DNA of 64,000 nucleotides from Chaetoderma sp. LZ-2023a (taxonomy: Eukaryota; Mollusca; Caudofoveata; Chaetodermatida; Chaetodermatidae): NCBI GenBank assembly GCA_034401795.1, contig CM067366.1, positions 81,814,891-81,878,890 of the forward strand, given 5' to 3'. Made by a program: the position numbers and the translations under genes. The first letter of the stretch is position 1, and each line of letters begins with the position of its first letter. Of the stretch, positions 22,215 through 33,535 are shown piece by piece. The notes under the pieces were generated by a model. That model worked only from the letters and a program-made list of their open reading frames with translations, searched no databases and had not been told where the DNA came from.

Positions 22215-23768
22215 TCAGGTGCACACGCACTTAATCATTGACAGAAGCATACAGATAAGTAAAAACACTGAACGTAGATCCGTTTTCCGGGATGGGTTCA
22301 CTTGCAGATATCTATCTGAATGAACGCCTGGTATATCAGCATCACTATTCATTGATGTAACTCGTTTTGCTGACATTGGTACAGTATCATCCAGCTCGAA
22401 GAATGAAGACCACTGTTCATGTTTCTTTACACAAGTATCACATCCTCCACATGGAAGTTCACTTAAAATGTTTTCTCCATCATAACAAGTACAGTCATTT
22501 TCTCCACAAGCAATTCGAGACAGTGCATCAGCATTACTATGCTTCAGGCCTGCGCGATGAATGATTTTGAAATTGAACTGTGACAAAAGTTCGATCCATC
22601 TAGCCATTTGGTCAGCTGGTTCACGGAAAGACATTACCCATCTAAGTGCACTATGATCGGTTCTGATCAAAAACTACATGCATAGTAGGTAATGTCGAAA
22701 ATAATGCACAAATGTTACAACCGCCAGGAGCTCACGTCTTGTAACACAGTATCTTCGCTGTGTCTTTGTCAGTGATCTGCTTGCAAATGCTACTGGACGT
22801 TCTATTTCTTTCCCCGCTTTCGCGCACCACTGTCTCTGGGATAGGGTAGCGCCAATACCAGAATCAGATGCATCTGTATCTAATATGAAAAGTCCATGAG
22901 TGTTTGGGTATGCCATCATTACATCTTCTGTAAGAGCTGTTTTCAAGTCATTGAGGGCTTTTGTACAATCTTCTGACCATATGAATTGCTGACCGGCCTC
23001 CAACAGACGATTCAATGCCTTAGCTATTGTAGAGAATCCCTTGATGAATTTCCTGTAGTACGAACAAAATCCTAACAGACTCCTTAGTTGTGTTGTATTC
23101 CTGGGAGTTGGCCAATCCTTTATTGTTTGAACGTTCATCGGGTCCTTAATTCCATCTGGTGTTACAACATGACCCAAGAAAATTACTTGCTGCTGACAAA
23201 GTTCACATTTAGATGGCTTCAGCTTTAAACCGGCTTTACCAAGGCGTCCAAATACTTCATTCAATCTATTTAAGTGTTCCTCAATAGTAGAGCTGAAAAT
23301 TATTATATCGTCCAGATAAATTAATAATGTTTTCCACTGAAGTCCATGCATCACCAACTCCATGCACCGTTGAAATGTACTAGGTCCATTGCAAAGGCCA
23401 AATGGCAAAGTATTATATTCAAACAGGCCACTTCTAGTTACGAATGCTGTCTTGTGCCTATCTTCCTCTTTTACTTCAATTTGCCAGTATCCCAACAGTA
23501 AATCGAGCGTGGAGAAAAACTCTGCTTCAGCAAAACAATCCAAGCAAGAGTCCATAAGTGGCAAAGGGTAAGAATCCTTCAAAGATAAATCATTTAATTT
23601 TATATAATCTACACATGGCCTAACTGATCCATCTTTCTTTCGAACAAATACTAACGGTGATGCCCATTCTGAACTAGATTCACGAATAATTCTCCGCAAT
23701 GACCTTATCTTGTTCTTCCACAAATGCTCGAGGTGGGCGCCTAGGCCTCTGTCTAACTGCAGGAGCAT
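22215..23768 (-). pseudogene. Ty3 reverse transcriptase and RNase H region (fossil)
   Basis: Reverse-transcriptase signatures are VRPCVDYIKLND, FSTLDLLLGYWQI, TLPFGLCNGPSTFQR and LIYLDDIIIFS, followed by the Ty3-type connection (FLGHVVTPDGI, RSLLGFCSYYRKFI) and RNase H (LDTDASDSGIGATLS, TDHSALRWV, SNADALSRI). Order and motifs are typical of Ty3/Gypsy. Part of the same fossil. Confidence 0.9.
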
Positions 23769-24211
23769 TTCCAGTATTGATTGAATGAGTTACCACAGAT
23801 GTATGCCCAAGGTCATTAGGAGATTTAGAAAAGACGTCTGTATGCTTTGTTAGCAATGTGGCTAGCTTGCTTTGATTGGTCTCATTCAAATTATTAATGC
23901 TACGGTTAAATTCACTGCTATTGCTACAGTCATTGCAATTACTGATACTATTTATAGATACGGTTAAGGAACTGTGATTATTACCTTCTCTGCCTTCATT
24001 TTCTACAAGGACATTGATACTCTCTACTTCTTGAATATGACCTATTGTCAAACCTTTACGTAACACAACATCCTCTGAAGAAAGATTGGCGATTCGCATA
24101 GGTATTCCTATATCTGAACGGTGTGGATTGACTAATGAACTACCAAGCAAGAGGCTTTGTGAAGTCAAATCCATAGACACTGGTTCGACCAAGACACATT
24201 CATGCTTAAAA

Positions 24212-24682
24212 TTATGTCTCAGTAATTCCTTCCACAATGGATTCACTGTTTGCTCCTACCATGGTGTCTGTTTTAAGAGTTACTCGTGACACCTTGCCTG
24301 ATAAGTTAGTTACTTTACACTGAACATGTATTCCATCCAATTGCAAGCATCCGTTAGCATCCAGTACAAAATTATGCTTACATAGGAAATCTGTCCCTAG
24401 AAGACCATCATCATGAATTGGTGCAACAAGGATACGCCACTTAAAACAATGGCTATTTATATTCAAGATTGTATCAATTTGTCCTGTGACATTAATTGTA
24501 CCATTATCAGCAGTTTTTAGATGCCTGGGTGCCATAGAAAGAGGACTTAGAACAGGCTTCAAATTTGCTGGCATACGATCAAACACAGACTCTGATATTA
24601 TTGTCACTTCTGCCCCTATGTCAACAAGAAAGTTTGCCTTCACACCATTTAATTCCACAGGCAATAGAAAGGAAATGTTCAC
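24212..24682 (-). pseudogene. Ty3 aspartic protease region (fossil)
   Basis: A retropepsin-like segment with FLVDIGAEVTIIS near the start and LLGTDFLCKHNFVLD near the end, lying between the zinc knuckle and the reverse transcriptase as in Ty3/Gypsy pol. Confidence 0.8.
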
Positions 24683-24757
24683 ATTTGTTCTTGATGCCTG
24701 TGATACACGAATAACTCCCCACTGGGACCAGTGCCAGGCCGATGGAACCAGTCCACT

Positions 24758-26025
24758 TTAGTTTTCCGAATGTCCCCTCTGGTCAGCAGAAAGATATTGT
24801 TTTCCGACCATAGCACCACTGCGATTTGGACACTCACGAGAATAGTGCCCCATTTCATGACACGAATAGCACTCTATAAATTCCTTTGAAACTGTTGGTC
24901 TGTTTGTGCGCAATCTTTCTGACTGATTGAATGACATATGATTTCTCTGCTTGTTATTTTGTTCATCATTGTTAATTTGTACATCCTTGGTTTTTCTGCA
25001 CATCCAGAAATTGTTTTATTTTGTTAAAATTCAAATCAATCAGTGACTTAAGTTCTTCCCCAAATGCCTGCAATCGTGATTCTGTGACATAACTCTACAT
25101 GTTGAACTCCACGAATTCGTTGTGGCTAGACCTTTGCAAGGTCATCTCGGAGGCTCATGTATGTTTCGTATGCATCTCGAGCTTCATCCACCATCCTGGG
25201 TTCTTTCATTCCCACTGCTAGAATTGCATTTGGGTCACACAAACCTTTAATAAAGTGTCTCATAGTAATTGTTTCTCGTGTGTTCAGATCAGCAGATGGG
25301 TAGCCTTTTATCACCAACTTTTGAATGTCAGCAATATATTCAGTCAGTTTTTCTCTACTCTCAATTTCCTACTTTCAAGCTTTGCAAGATAAGATGTAAC
25401 TGCCAATTTCTCTTTAAACCTACTCTCCAGAGCACAAATCAGCGAATCATAAGAGTAACACATCAGGAGCAAGTTGATTGAAAGCAAATTCAGCGGCTTT
25501 ACCTCGCAAGCTACTTGTCAATCTAAACAGTTTTTCACCTTCACTCCAGCCACATGCAATTCCAAGAGAATTGAATGGCTGATAAAAGCTGTCCCATGAT
25601 GCATTTCCATCAAATACACCAGACCTTGGGAAGGGAATATCATATCTGTGATGAGATTGAATATTCTGATTGGATTGTTGATTTACCTGAAGATTTGTTG
25701 GCGCGACATTTCTTTGAGAACGTGTATTATTCCACTGGTCAATAACATTTATAACTGCAGCAGAAGAATCTTCAACGGCCATATCTTCAGGCCTTTGCTC
25801 TGATACCACGGGTATATCCAGTTGCTTCTGAAGCTCTCTTTCAACCCTTGATGCTCTTTCATCTGCACTTGCAGCCATTTTCAAAGCAACTTCCATTTGC
25901 CGACGGAGCTCTGCTACTTCTTGTTCAAGAGAAACTTTCTGAGGAGCACCACCAATTGCACCCTCAATTTCTACCAATTCTACTGGTTCAGTATGCTCTC
26001 TTGATCTGTCACTTTTCTGACTCAC
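24758..26025 (-). pseudogene. Ty3 gag region with zinc knuckle (fossil)
   Basis: The N-terminal part (26025-25447) has a likely coiled coil (LEQEVAELRRQMEVALKM) and a capsid-like block (GNASWDSFYQPFNSL, GEKLFRLTSSLRGKAAEF). A CCHC zinc knuckle (CYSCHEMGHYSREC) lies near 24880. The sequence between them is capsid C-terminal in character. Confidence 0.85.
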
Positions 26026-26211
26026 CGTTCTTCACCATATTTACTACTTGCTTAATAACGCCTAGAAAAAGTACTTCAACACAAAAACTGGATTTTCAAC
26101 TATATACTGATGATAGGCTATTTGCTATAGTCTTACTTCAGAATCTTTATTCTAACTTCTAATTCTATACTAGGAAAGGATGTAAGTCCTTATCCCGCCA
26201 ACTGCCACCAG

Positions 26212-27005
26212 TGTTGGGTTTTCTTTCTCGTTGTTTCTCTGTCTCTCTCAAGATTACCCAATGGAGAACAAAAACACAGAATTCCTAATTCTATTTCTTT
26301 TACTAAACTAAATTTGGTAGTGTTTACTTTATACAGCTATATACATGAATACAATGTAAGTCAGACAGTTGACATCTCACATCTCCATTCAAAATAAAAT
26401 CATTGCAACTCTCTTCAAAATAAAACCATCTCAACTCCCCCGTCTCTCATTCCTTGGGCCTTATATATGCCTGGGTTTGTGTGGGTTGAGGGCACCCACA
26501 GAGTTTTATGAGTTTTGAGTGTGGAGCTCGCACTCCAGCTTGAGTTTAATTAGTTTTGAGCTCAAACTCCAGTTGTTGAGTTTGATTAGTTTTGAGTGCA
26601 CACTCAAACTCTCTAAACTCAAACTCTGTGAGCTCAAACTCTGTGTAGAGCTCTGAAACTCAGAGTGGTGACCTCTGTAATATGACCATTCCTAACAAAT
26701 TGTCCCCAAAGAGCATCAGCAGTGAATTGTATGCATGGCTGACTGGTCAGCTGGTGGCTGGCTGGCTGGCTGGCTGGCTCACTCACTCCCGGCACTGCGG
26801 TGAGATCCTGCCTCACCGCTGTCCATTCACTCAGCACACACAGGCCAGATAACTACATTATCTAAAAGTCACCTGTTTATAAACGGCAGTTTTAGTTGGT
26901 TCACATGCTGTCCTTTATAGACAAGTTATAATGTACTCACAAGCGCTCTCTCTTTCTCATATTAGCCACAGCTTGTAATGTTTTGAAAAAAATAATTACC
27001 TAACA
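26212..27005 (-). repeat. Ty3 5' LTR
   Basis: On the reverse strand it begins TGTTAGGTAATTATT (27005) and ends ACCCAACA (26212), about 794 bp with TG...CA ends. The bases after it, CTGGTGGCAGTTGGCGGG, are the likely primer-binding region; I do not name the tRNA. It includes GAGTTTGAG/AAACTC repeats (26500-26660) and a GGCT run near 26756-26780. Confidence 0.75.
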
Positions 27006-27268
27006 ATATAAAAGTACCCACCCCAAAATCTTACATATAAAAGTACCCACCCCAAAATCTTACATATAAAAGTACCCACCCCAAAATCTTACATATAAAG
27101 GTACCCACCCCAAAATCTTACATATAAAGGTACCCACCCCAAAATCTTACATATAAAAGTACCCACCCCAAAATCTTACATATAAAAGTACCCACCCCAA
27201 AATCTTACATATAAAAGTACCCACCCCAAAATTTTACATATAAAAGTACCCACCCCAAAATCTTGCAC
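27006..27268 (+). repeat. 29-bp tandem repeat
   Basis: Nine near-identical units of ATAAAAGTACCCACCCC followed by AAAATCTTACAT. The array begins at the base after the Ty3 LTR and ends about 115 bases before the KLF exon at 27384. Confidence 0.95.
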
Positions 27269-27383
27269 ATATATTAGGATTATAATTGGTAATACAAGTT
27301 TCTTGTGTTTGCAAATTAAGAGATTTGGTAGCTTCCTCAGCATGATTTATGTACAGTAATATTTTATCTCTCTTCTTTGACAG

Positions 27384-27489
27384 CCTGTACAGACTGAGCC
27401 TGTGGATTTATCCCTCACAAGGAAGCCATTTGGTGCAGAATATTCTCACATACAAGGTTTAGATCTGCGGGTTAATAAGGAGTTTAGAG
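27384..27489 (+). CDS. KLF3/8/12: KLF3/8/12 exon with CtBP-binding motif
   Basis: The acceptor TTTGACAG and donor GAG then GTATGT frame 106 bases. The exon starts in phase 0, matching the previous exon, and ends after one base of a codon. It encodes PVQTEPVDLSLTRKPFG and onward to NKEFR. PVDLS (residues 215-219 of the 378-residue model) is the short motif by which KLF3, KLF8 and KLF12 recruit the CtBP corepressor. The surrounding QTEPVDLS is the same as I remember for vertebrate KLF12. This motif separates the KLF3/8/12 group from KLF1/2/4/5/6/7, so the product is probably a transcriptional repressor. Confidence 0.93.
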
Positions 27490-27833
27490 GTATGTTCATG
27501 CTAACCTTTTAGTTATCACGTCGGCCACAAGCCTAAGTAGTGGTTTTGTCATGCTCCTTAAAGGAAGAAAGGCTTATTATACCCCTTACATCATTTCCAT
27601 CCGCATCCGTGGTGGATGCGGTGGCGGTGGCGGCATAGTGTCATTTAGGTTAAGTGTTTCATAGTCTTTACTATTCAACAACCCCCTTTTAAATTTAAAG
27701 AAAACTTAATAGAAGCATTCTATTCAATGTAGCGATGTAATCTACACCATTTGCAATATAAATCTGGGAATCTCATAATTTTTTAACGATTTTGCATTCA
27801 TATATGTGTCACATTTTTGTGAAATAAGCATTT

Positions 27834-30536
27834 TTATCCCCCCCCCCCCCCCTGGTCTGGAAGATGGGGGGGATATAGCGATCAGCATGTCTGTCCGTCC
27901 GTCCGTCTGTCCCCGTCTTGTCAACGCAACGCCTCTTAGAGGTCTCAATGGATTAACTTAAAATTTCTTCCACCTTATCAGTATCATGTGCGGATGTGCA
28001 TGTGCTTTTTTAGCGTCCAAAATATTGTTCATACAGAGTTATCCCCCTTTATATATCTTAAAGCCGATACATAAACTGCATTGCCAATCATTCCTTGTCA
28101 ACGCAACTCCTACAGTTTAGCTCCAATTATTTTGAAAGTTGATACGTGTTATCATTACGACGTGTAGGTGTGCATGTGCTATCCGTGTACCTGTACGTCC
28201 ATCCGTCTGTCCAAAATGTATGTATGTTCATCTGTCAGTCCATCCATCTCTGACAATCATTTCTTGTCAACGCAACTCCTCCTAGAGGTCTCAATGGATT
28301 AACTTTAAATTTTGTCCACATTATCACAATTATTTGCAGATGTGCTTTTTTTGCGGGCCAAAAATCTTTCGTTACAGATTTATCCCCCTTTAAATATCTT
28401 AAAGCTGATACGTAAACTGTATTGCCAATCCTTTCTTGTCAACGCAACTCTTCCTACAGTTTGGAGCTGATTCTTTTGAAAATTGGTACGTGTTCTCATT
28501 ACCATATGTAGGTGTGCAGGTGCTATCCGTGTACCTGTACATCCATCCGTCTGTCCAAAATGCATGTATGTCCATCCATCTTTGACAATCATTTCTTGTC
28601 AACGCAACTCCTAGAGATCTCAATGGATTAACTTAAAATTTTGTCCACATTATCAATATCATGTGCAGATATGCATGTGCTTTTTTCGCGTCAGAAATAT
28701 TGTTCATTACAGAGTTATCCCCCTTTATATATCTTAAAGCCGATACATAAACTGCATTGCCAATCATTTCTTGTCAATGCAACTCCTACAGTTTAGCTCC
28801 GATTCTTTTAAAAATTGGTACTTGTTATCATTACGACGTCTAGGTGTGCATGTGTTATCCGTGTACCTGTACATCCATCCGTCTGTCCAAAATGTATGTA
28901 TGTTCGTCTGCCAGTCCACCCATCTCTGACAATCATTTCTTGTCAACGCAACTCCTAGAGGTCTCCATGGATTAACTTTAAATTTTGTCCACATTATCAG
29001 AATTATGTGCAGATGTGCATGTGCTTTTTTTCGCGGCCGAAAAATTGTTCATTACAGAGTTATCCTCCTTTAAATATCTTAAAGCTGATACATAAACTGT
29101 TTTGTCAATCATTTCTTGTCAACGCAACTCTTCCTACAGTTTAGAGCCGATTCTTGAAAATTGGTACTTGTTATCATTACCATATGTAGGTGTGCATGTG
29201 TTATCCGTGTAGCTGTACATCCATCCGTCTGTCCAAAATGTATGTATGTATGTTCGTCTGCCAGTCCATCCATCTCTGACAATCATTTCTTGTCAACGCA
29301 ACTCCTCCTAGAGGTCTCAATGGATTAACTTGAAATTTTGTCCACATTATCAGAATTATGTGCATGTGCTTTTTTCGCGACCGAAAAACTTTTCATTACA
29401 GAGTTATGTAACTCCAACATAAACTCTGTTATACATAAACTGCATTGCCAATCATTTCTTGTCAATGCAACTCCTCCTACAGTTTAGCTCTGATTCTTTT
29501 GAAAATTGGTACGTGTTATCATTCCCACGTGAAGGTGTGCATGTGCTATCCGTATACCTGTAAGTCCATCTGTCTGTCCAAAATGTTTGTATGTCTGTCT
29601 GTCAGTCCATCCGTCTCTGACAATCATTTCTTGTCAATGCAACGATGTCTCAGTGGATTAACTTTAAATTTTGTCCACATTGTCAGTATCATGTGTTATC
29701 CATATACCTGTACGTCCATGCATCTGTCCAAAATGTATGTATGTCCATCTGTCACTCCATCCATCTCTGGCAATCATTTCTTGTCAAGGCAACTCCTCTT
29801 AGAGGTCTCAATGGAATTTCATCCACATTATCACTATCATGTGCAGATGTGCATGTGGTTTTTTCGTGCCCAAAAACTTATTCATTACAGAGTTATCACC
29901 CTGTAAATATCCTAAGGCCAATACATAAACTGCACTGCCAATCATTTGTGAGCGCAACTCCTACAGTTTAGCTGCAATTCTTTTGAAACTTGGTAAGTGT
30001 TATCATTACGACATGAAGATGTGCATGTGCTATCCATATACTAGTACATCCATCCATCTATCCGAAATGTATGTTCGTCTGTCGGTCCATCCTTGTCAAT
30101 GCAACTCCTACAGTTTAGTTACAATTCTTTTGAAACATGGTAAATCTAGTCATTACCTTCCGAAGATGTGCATGTGCTTTTTTCGCGTCCAGAAAATTAT
30201 TCATTACAGCGTTATCGCCCTTTAAATACCTTTAAGCCGATACATAAACTGCGGTACCAATCATTTCTTGTCAACACAACTCCTACAATTTAGCTGTGAT
30301 TCTATTGAAACTTAGTAACGATTCTCATTACCACATGAAGATGTGCATGTGCTATCCGTATGCCTGTACATCCATGCGTCTGTATAGAATGTATGTATGT
30401 CAGTCTGTCGGTCCATCCAAATCTGGCAATCATTTCAAGATGTCAACACAACTACAGTTTAGCTACGATGTATGTTTATCTGAAATGTTTGGATCCGGGG
30501 GGATATGCCGTCTTCTGATGGCTCTTGTTTTCTAGG
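27834..30536 (+). mobile_element. Repeat element E3 with ~340-bp internal units
   Basis: Starts at a C run followed by GGGGGGATATAGCGATCAG and ends GGGGGGATATGCCGTC then GGCTCTTGTTTTCTA. The inside is about eight imperfect units with GTCAACGCAACTCCT, GTTATCATTAC, ATCCGTGTACCTGTAC and CCATCCGTCTGTCC, each around 340 bp. Unit boundaries blur after 29600. No protein is encoded; the short frames are repeat artefacts. I associate the family with bivalve introns and intergenic DNA. A piece is also present at 48860-49030. Confidence 0.7.
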
Positions 30537-30825
30537 CCATTGCTCTATAAAGTCTGTATAATGTATTCATGGTAATTTTAGTGTAATCATGGGTATATAT
30601 CTTTTGACATGATTTCTTATCATGCTTATGTCATGCTCATGGGATTAAGCTCCAGCAACCTTCATCCATGTATATACATTGTATGTTCAAAGTTATCTTC
30701 CCTGAAAAACAACATTTCTCAAAATCTTGTTTCTGCTAGATAAATTTAGAAATCCTACAGGGGGTTTACTTATTAATGGCAACAGCCGTGTAAATAGGCG
30801 TTTGATAATATCTTTGTACATAAAG

Positions 30826-31036
30826 TTTAACCATTTGCAAGCTGATGGAAATGGCTTCTGCTGTCATGTCCATTTGCAGGACAAGATAATGCTATTTTTC
30901 TAAATTTTCACTGAAATTACTGGCTTGATAACTGTGCCCGTCATGCCAATTGTAAATTTTATAAATATAGCCTTTTCCTGTCCTGTAAAGGATGTTCATT
31001 AAGCAGAAATTTTTAATTTTCTTTACCAATCTTGAC
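30826..31036. repeat. P1 palindromic element, diverged
   Basis: TTTAACCATTTGCAAGC opens it. The centre is GGCTTGATAACTGTGCC and the tail is AATTTTCTTTACCAATC. It runs straight into the P2 MITE. Confidence 0.65.
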
Positions 31037-31434
31037 AATGGACCTTTCCAGTTTATCCATCCATCATTTGATGTCAAATGATGTCATAATTAACTAAGTG
31101 ACATGTAGGATGGCGTCATAATTAATTATGGCATGAATGACTCGATTTAGTCTGTCTTTAACGCTTAATAGTCTGACACGTTGTACCAGTTGTATGTCTT
31201 TACCATTTAATAAAGTCGGTTCAATATTTTGAAACTAATCTGGGTGCCTGTGCCATAGGCAGCAACAGCACCCAGTCAAATTAGTTTCAAAATATTTAAT
31301 AGCATACCTGTATACCTTTCTAGAAATTGATAATCAGTGAGTTCAGGGATCGATCGATCCCAACATGAGTGAAGTATGGGTGGAGCTCAGCTAGAGATGG
31401 ATGGGCCATAGCTAAAGCTGGAAATGTCCATTAA
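31037..31434. repeat. P2 MITE next to a KLF exon
   Basis: Terminal inverted repeats: CAATGGACCTTTCCAG at the left, CTGGAAATGTCCATT at the right. Central hairpin (about 31213-31302) with GAAACTAATCTGGGTGCC and its complement. The right end is about 45 bases before the acceptor of the exon at 31479. Confidence 0.85.
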
Positions 31435-31478
31435 CATGTTTACTTTTAGTAAGCATTACTTTGCTGTCGTTATTTTAG

Positions 31479-31572
31479 ATGGTGATGATCCAGCTAGCTT
31501 ATCACCTGACACAATCAACAAGATAGGCTCAACAGCTTTGTTATCACTGCAGCGGATCAAAGAAGCTTCTGA
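31479..31572 (+). CDS. KLF3/8/12: KLF3/8/12 exon with GSTAL motif
   Basis: The acceptor TATTTTAG and donor GA then GTAAGT frame 94 bases. Phase 1 entry completes an Asp codon; it ends after two bases of a Glu codon. It encodes GDDPASLSPDTINKIG, then STALLSLQRIKEAS. The GSTAL stretch corresponds to one in vertebrate KLF12 between the repression domain and the fingers. It is small and would be easy to miss alone; the evidence is phase agreement on both sides and that motif. Confidence 0.9.
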
Positions 31573-31704
31573 GTAAGTCATTAACCATACTACTGTTCTA
31601 CTTATTGTGGTTAGCTTGCTGGATGGTGAGCAGTTGTTGTGGTGGAAGGAACAATTCAACTGAGATTGTAAACCATTTAATCTCATTTCAAGGCAGCAAT
31701 ATGT

Positions 31705-31730
31705 TTAATAATAATAATAATAATAATAAG
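31705..31730. repeat. AAT microsatellite
   Basis: A run of eight AAT triplets just before the minisatellite. Confidence 0.9.
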
Positions 31731-31731
31731 C

Positions 31732-33535
31732 GATTGAAAGTTGAAGACGTGTGCTGAATATATACCATGGTTAACTCCAATGTTCAAGGTCTGTGCTGAA
31801 TATCTGCCATGGTTAACTACAAGGCTCAAGGTATGTGCTGAATATCTGCCATGGTTAACTACAAGGCTCAATGTCTGTGCTGCTTATATGCCATGGTTAA
31901 CTCCAATGTTCAAGGTATGTGCTGAATATCTGCCATGGTTAACTCCAATGTTCATGGTCTGTGCTGAATATATACCATGGTTAACTCCATTGTTCACGGT
32001 CTGTGCTGAATATCTGCCATGGTTAACTACAAGGCTCAAGGTATGTGCTGAATATCTGCCATGGTTAACTCCAGTGTTCAAGGTCTGTGCTGAATATCTG
32101 CCATGGTTAACTCCAATGTTCAAGGTATGCTGAATATCTGCCATGGTTAACTCCAATGTTCAAGGTCTGTGCTGAATATCTGCCATGGTTAACTCCAATG
32201 TTCAAGGTCTGTGCTGAATATCTGCCATGGTTAACTCCAATGTTCAAGGTCTGTGCTGGATATCTGCCATGGTTAACTCCAATGTTCAATGTCTGTGCTG
32301 AATATCTGCCATGGTTAACTCCAATGTTCAAGGTCTGTGCTGAATATCTGCCATGGTTAACTCCAATGTTCAAGGTCTGTGCTGAATATCTGCCATGGTT
32401 AACTACAAGGCTCAAGGTATGTGCTGAATATCTGCCATGGTTAACTACAAGGCTCAATGTCTGTGCTGCTTATATGCCATGGTTAACTCCAATGTTCAAG
32501 GTATGTGCTGAATATCTGCCATGGTTAACTACAAGGCTCAAGGTATGTGCTGAATATCTGCCATGGTTAAGTCCAATGTTCAAGGTATGTGCTGAATATC
32601 TGCCATGGTTAACTACAAGGCTCAAGGTATGTGCTGAATATCTGCCATGGTTAACTCCAATGTTCACGGTCTGTGCTGAATATATGCCATGGTTAACTAA
32701 AAGGCTCGAGGTCTGTGCTGAATATATGCCATGGTTAACTCCAATGTTCAAGGTATGTGCTGAATATATGCCATGGTTAACTCCAATGTCCAAGGTCTGT
32801 GCTGAATATATGCCATGGTTAAGTACAAGCCTCAAGGTCTGTGCTGAATATCTGCCATGGTTAACTCCAATGTGCAAGGTCTGTGCTGAATATATGCCAT
32901 GGTTAACTAAAAGGCTCGAGGTCTGTGCTGAATATCTGCCATGGTTAACTCCAATGTTCAAGGTATGTGCTGAATATATGCCATGGTTAAATTCAATGTT
33001 CAAGGTATGTGCTAAATATATGCCATGGTTAACTACAAGGCTCAAGGTCTGTGCTGAATATCTGCCATGGTTAACTCCAATGTTCAAGGTATGTGCTAAA
33101 TATCTGCCATGGTTAACTCCAATGTCCAAGGTCTGTGCTGAATATATGCCATGGTTAACTACAAGGCTCAAGGTATGTGCTGAATATATGCCATGGTTAA
33201 CTACAAGGCTCAAGGTATGTCCTGAATATCTGCCATGGTTAACTACAAGGATCAAGCTATGTGCTGAATATCTGCCATGGTTAACTACAAGGATCAAGGT
33301 ATGTGCTGAATATCTGCCATGGTTAACTCCAATGTTCAAGGTCTGTGCTGAATATCTGCCATGGTTAACTCCAATGTTCAAGGTCTGTGCTGAATATATG
33401 CCATGGTTAACTACAAAGCTCAAGGTCTGTGCTGAATATCTGCCATGGTTAACTACAAGGCTCAAGGTCTGTGCTGAATATCTGCCATGGTTAACTACAA
33501 GGCTCAAGGTCTGTGCTGAATATCTGCCGTGGTTA
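31732..33535 (+). repeat. 42-bp minisatellite, main block
   Basis: About 43 units. The core is CTGTGCTGAATATCTGCC, then ATGGTTAACTCCAATGTT, then CAAGGT. Two main variants alternate irregularly (CCAATGTTC and ACAAGGCTC), and units read either GGTCTGTG or GGTATGTG. As 42 is a multiple of three, one frame stays open on each strand (repeating VCAEYLPWLTPMFK sense and NIGVNHGRYSAQTL antisense). It lies in an intron with no start context or conserved ends, so I read it as non-coding. Confidence 0.95.

Larger units (their letters stand above)
18449..27005 (-). mobile_element. Ty3/Gypsy LTR retrotransposon, fossil
   Basis: Reverse strand. In transcription order: 5' LTR (26212-27005), gag with zinc knuckle, protease, reverse transcriptase with RNase H, integrase, an extra zinc-finger-like frame, a purine-rich tract (GGTGGAGGATAG), and the edge of a 3' LTR (18511 downward). 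The Gag-Pr-RT-RH-IN order defines Ty3/Gypsy. The coding region is broken in several places (roughly five or more), and the 3' LTR is recognisable only over about 63 bases. Those 63 bases differ from the 5' LTR at two positions, so the insertion is not very old. It lies antisense in the large KLF intron. Confidence 0.9.
7905..27383 (+). other. KLF intron of 19.5 kb
   Basis: It runs from GTGAGT at 7905 to TTTGACAG ending at 27383, phase 0. The intron carries many P1 and P6 palindromes, a split LINE, two copies of a 1.5-1.7 kb repeat and a Ty3/Gypsy fossil on the opposite strand, all listed separately. Confidence 0.85.
27490..31478 (+). other. KLF intron of 4.0 kb
   Basis: From GTATGT to TATTTTAG, phase 1. 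It holds the E3 repeat, a truncated P1 and a P2 MITE, listed separately. Sequence at 30537-30825 is unassigned. Confidence 0.85.

Noticed and set aside
27742-30535. Several short open frames (Cys/Ser-rich) in the E3 region
   Set aside because: They recur once per E3 internal unit and shift frame between units, so they reflect the repeat, not genes.
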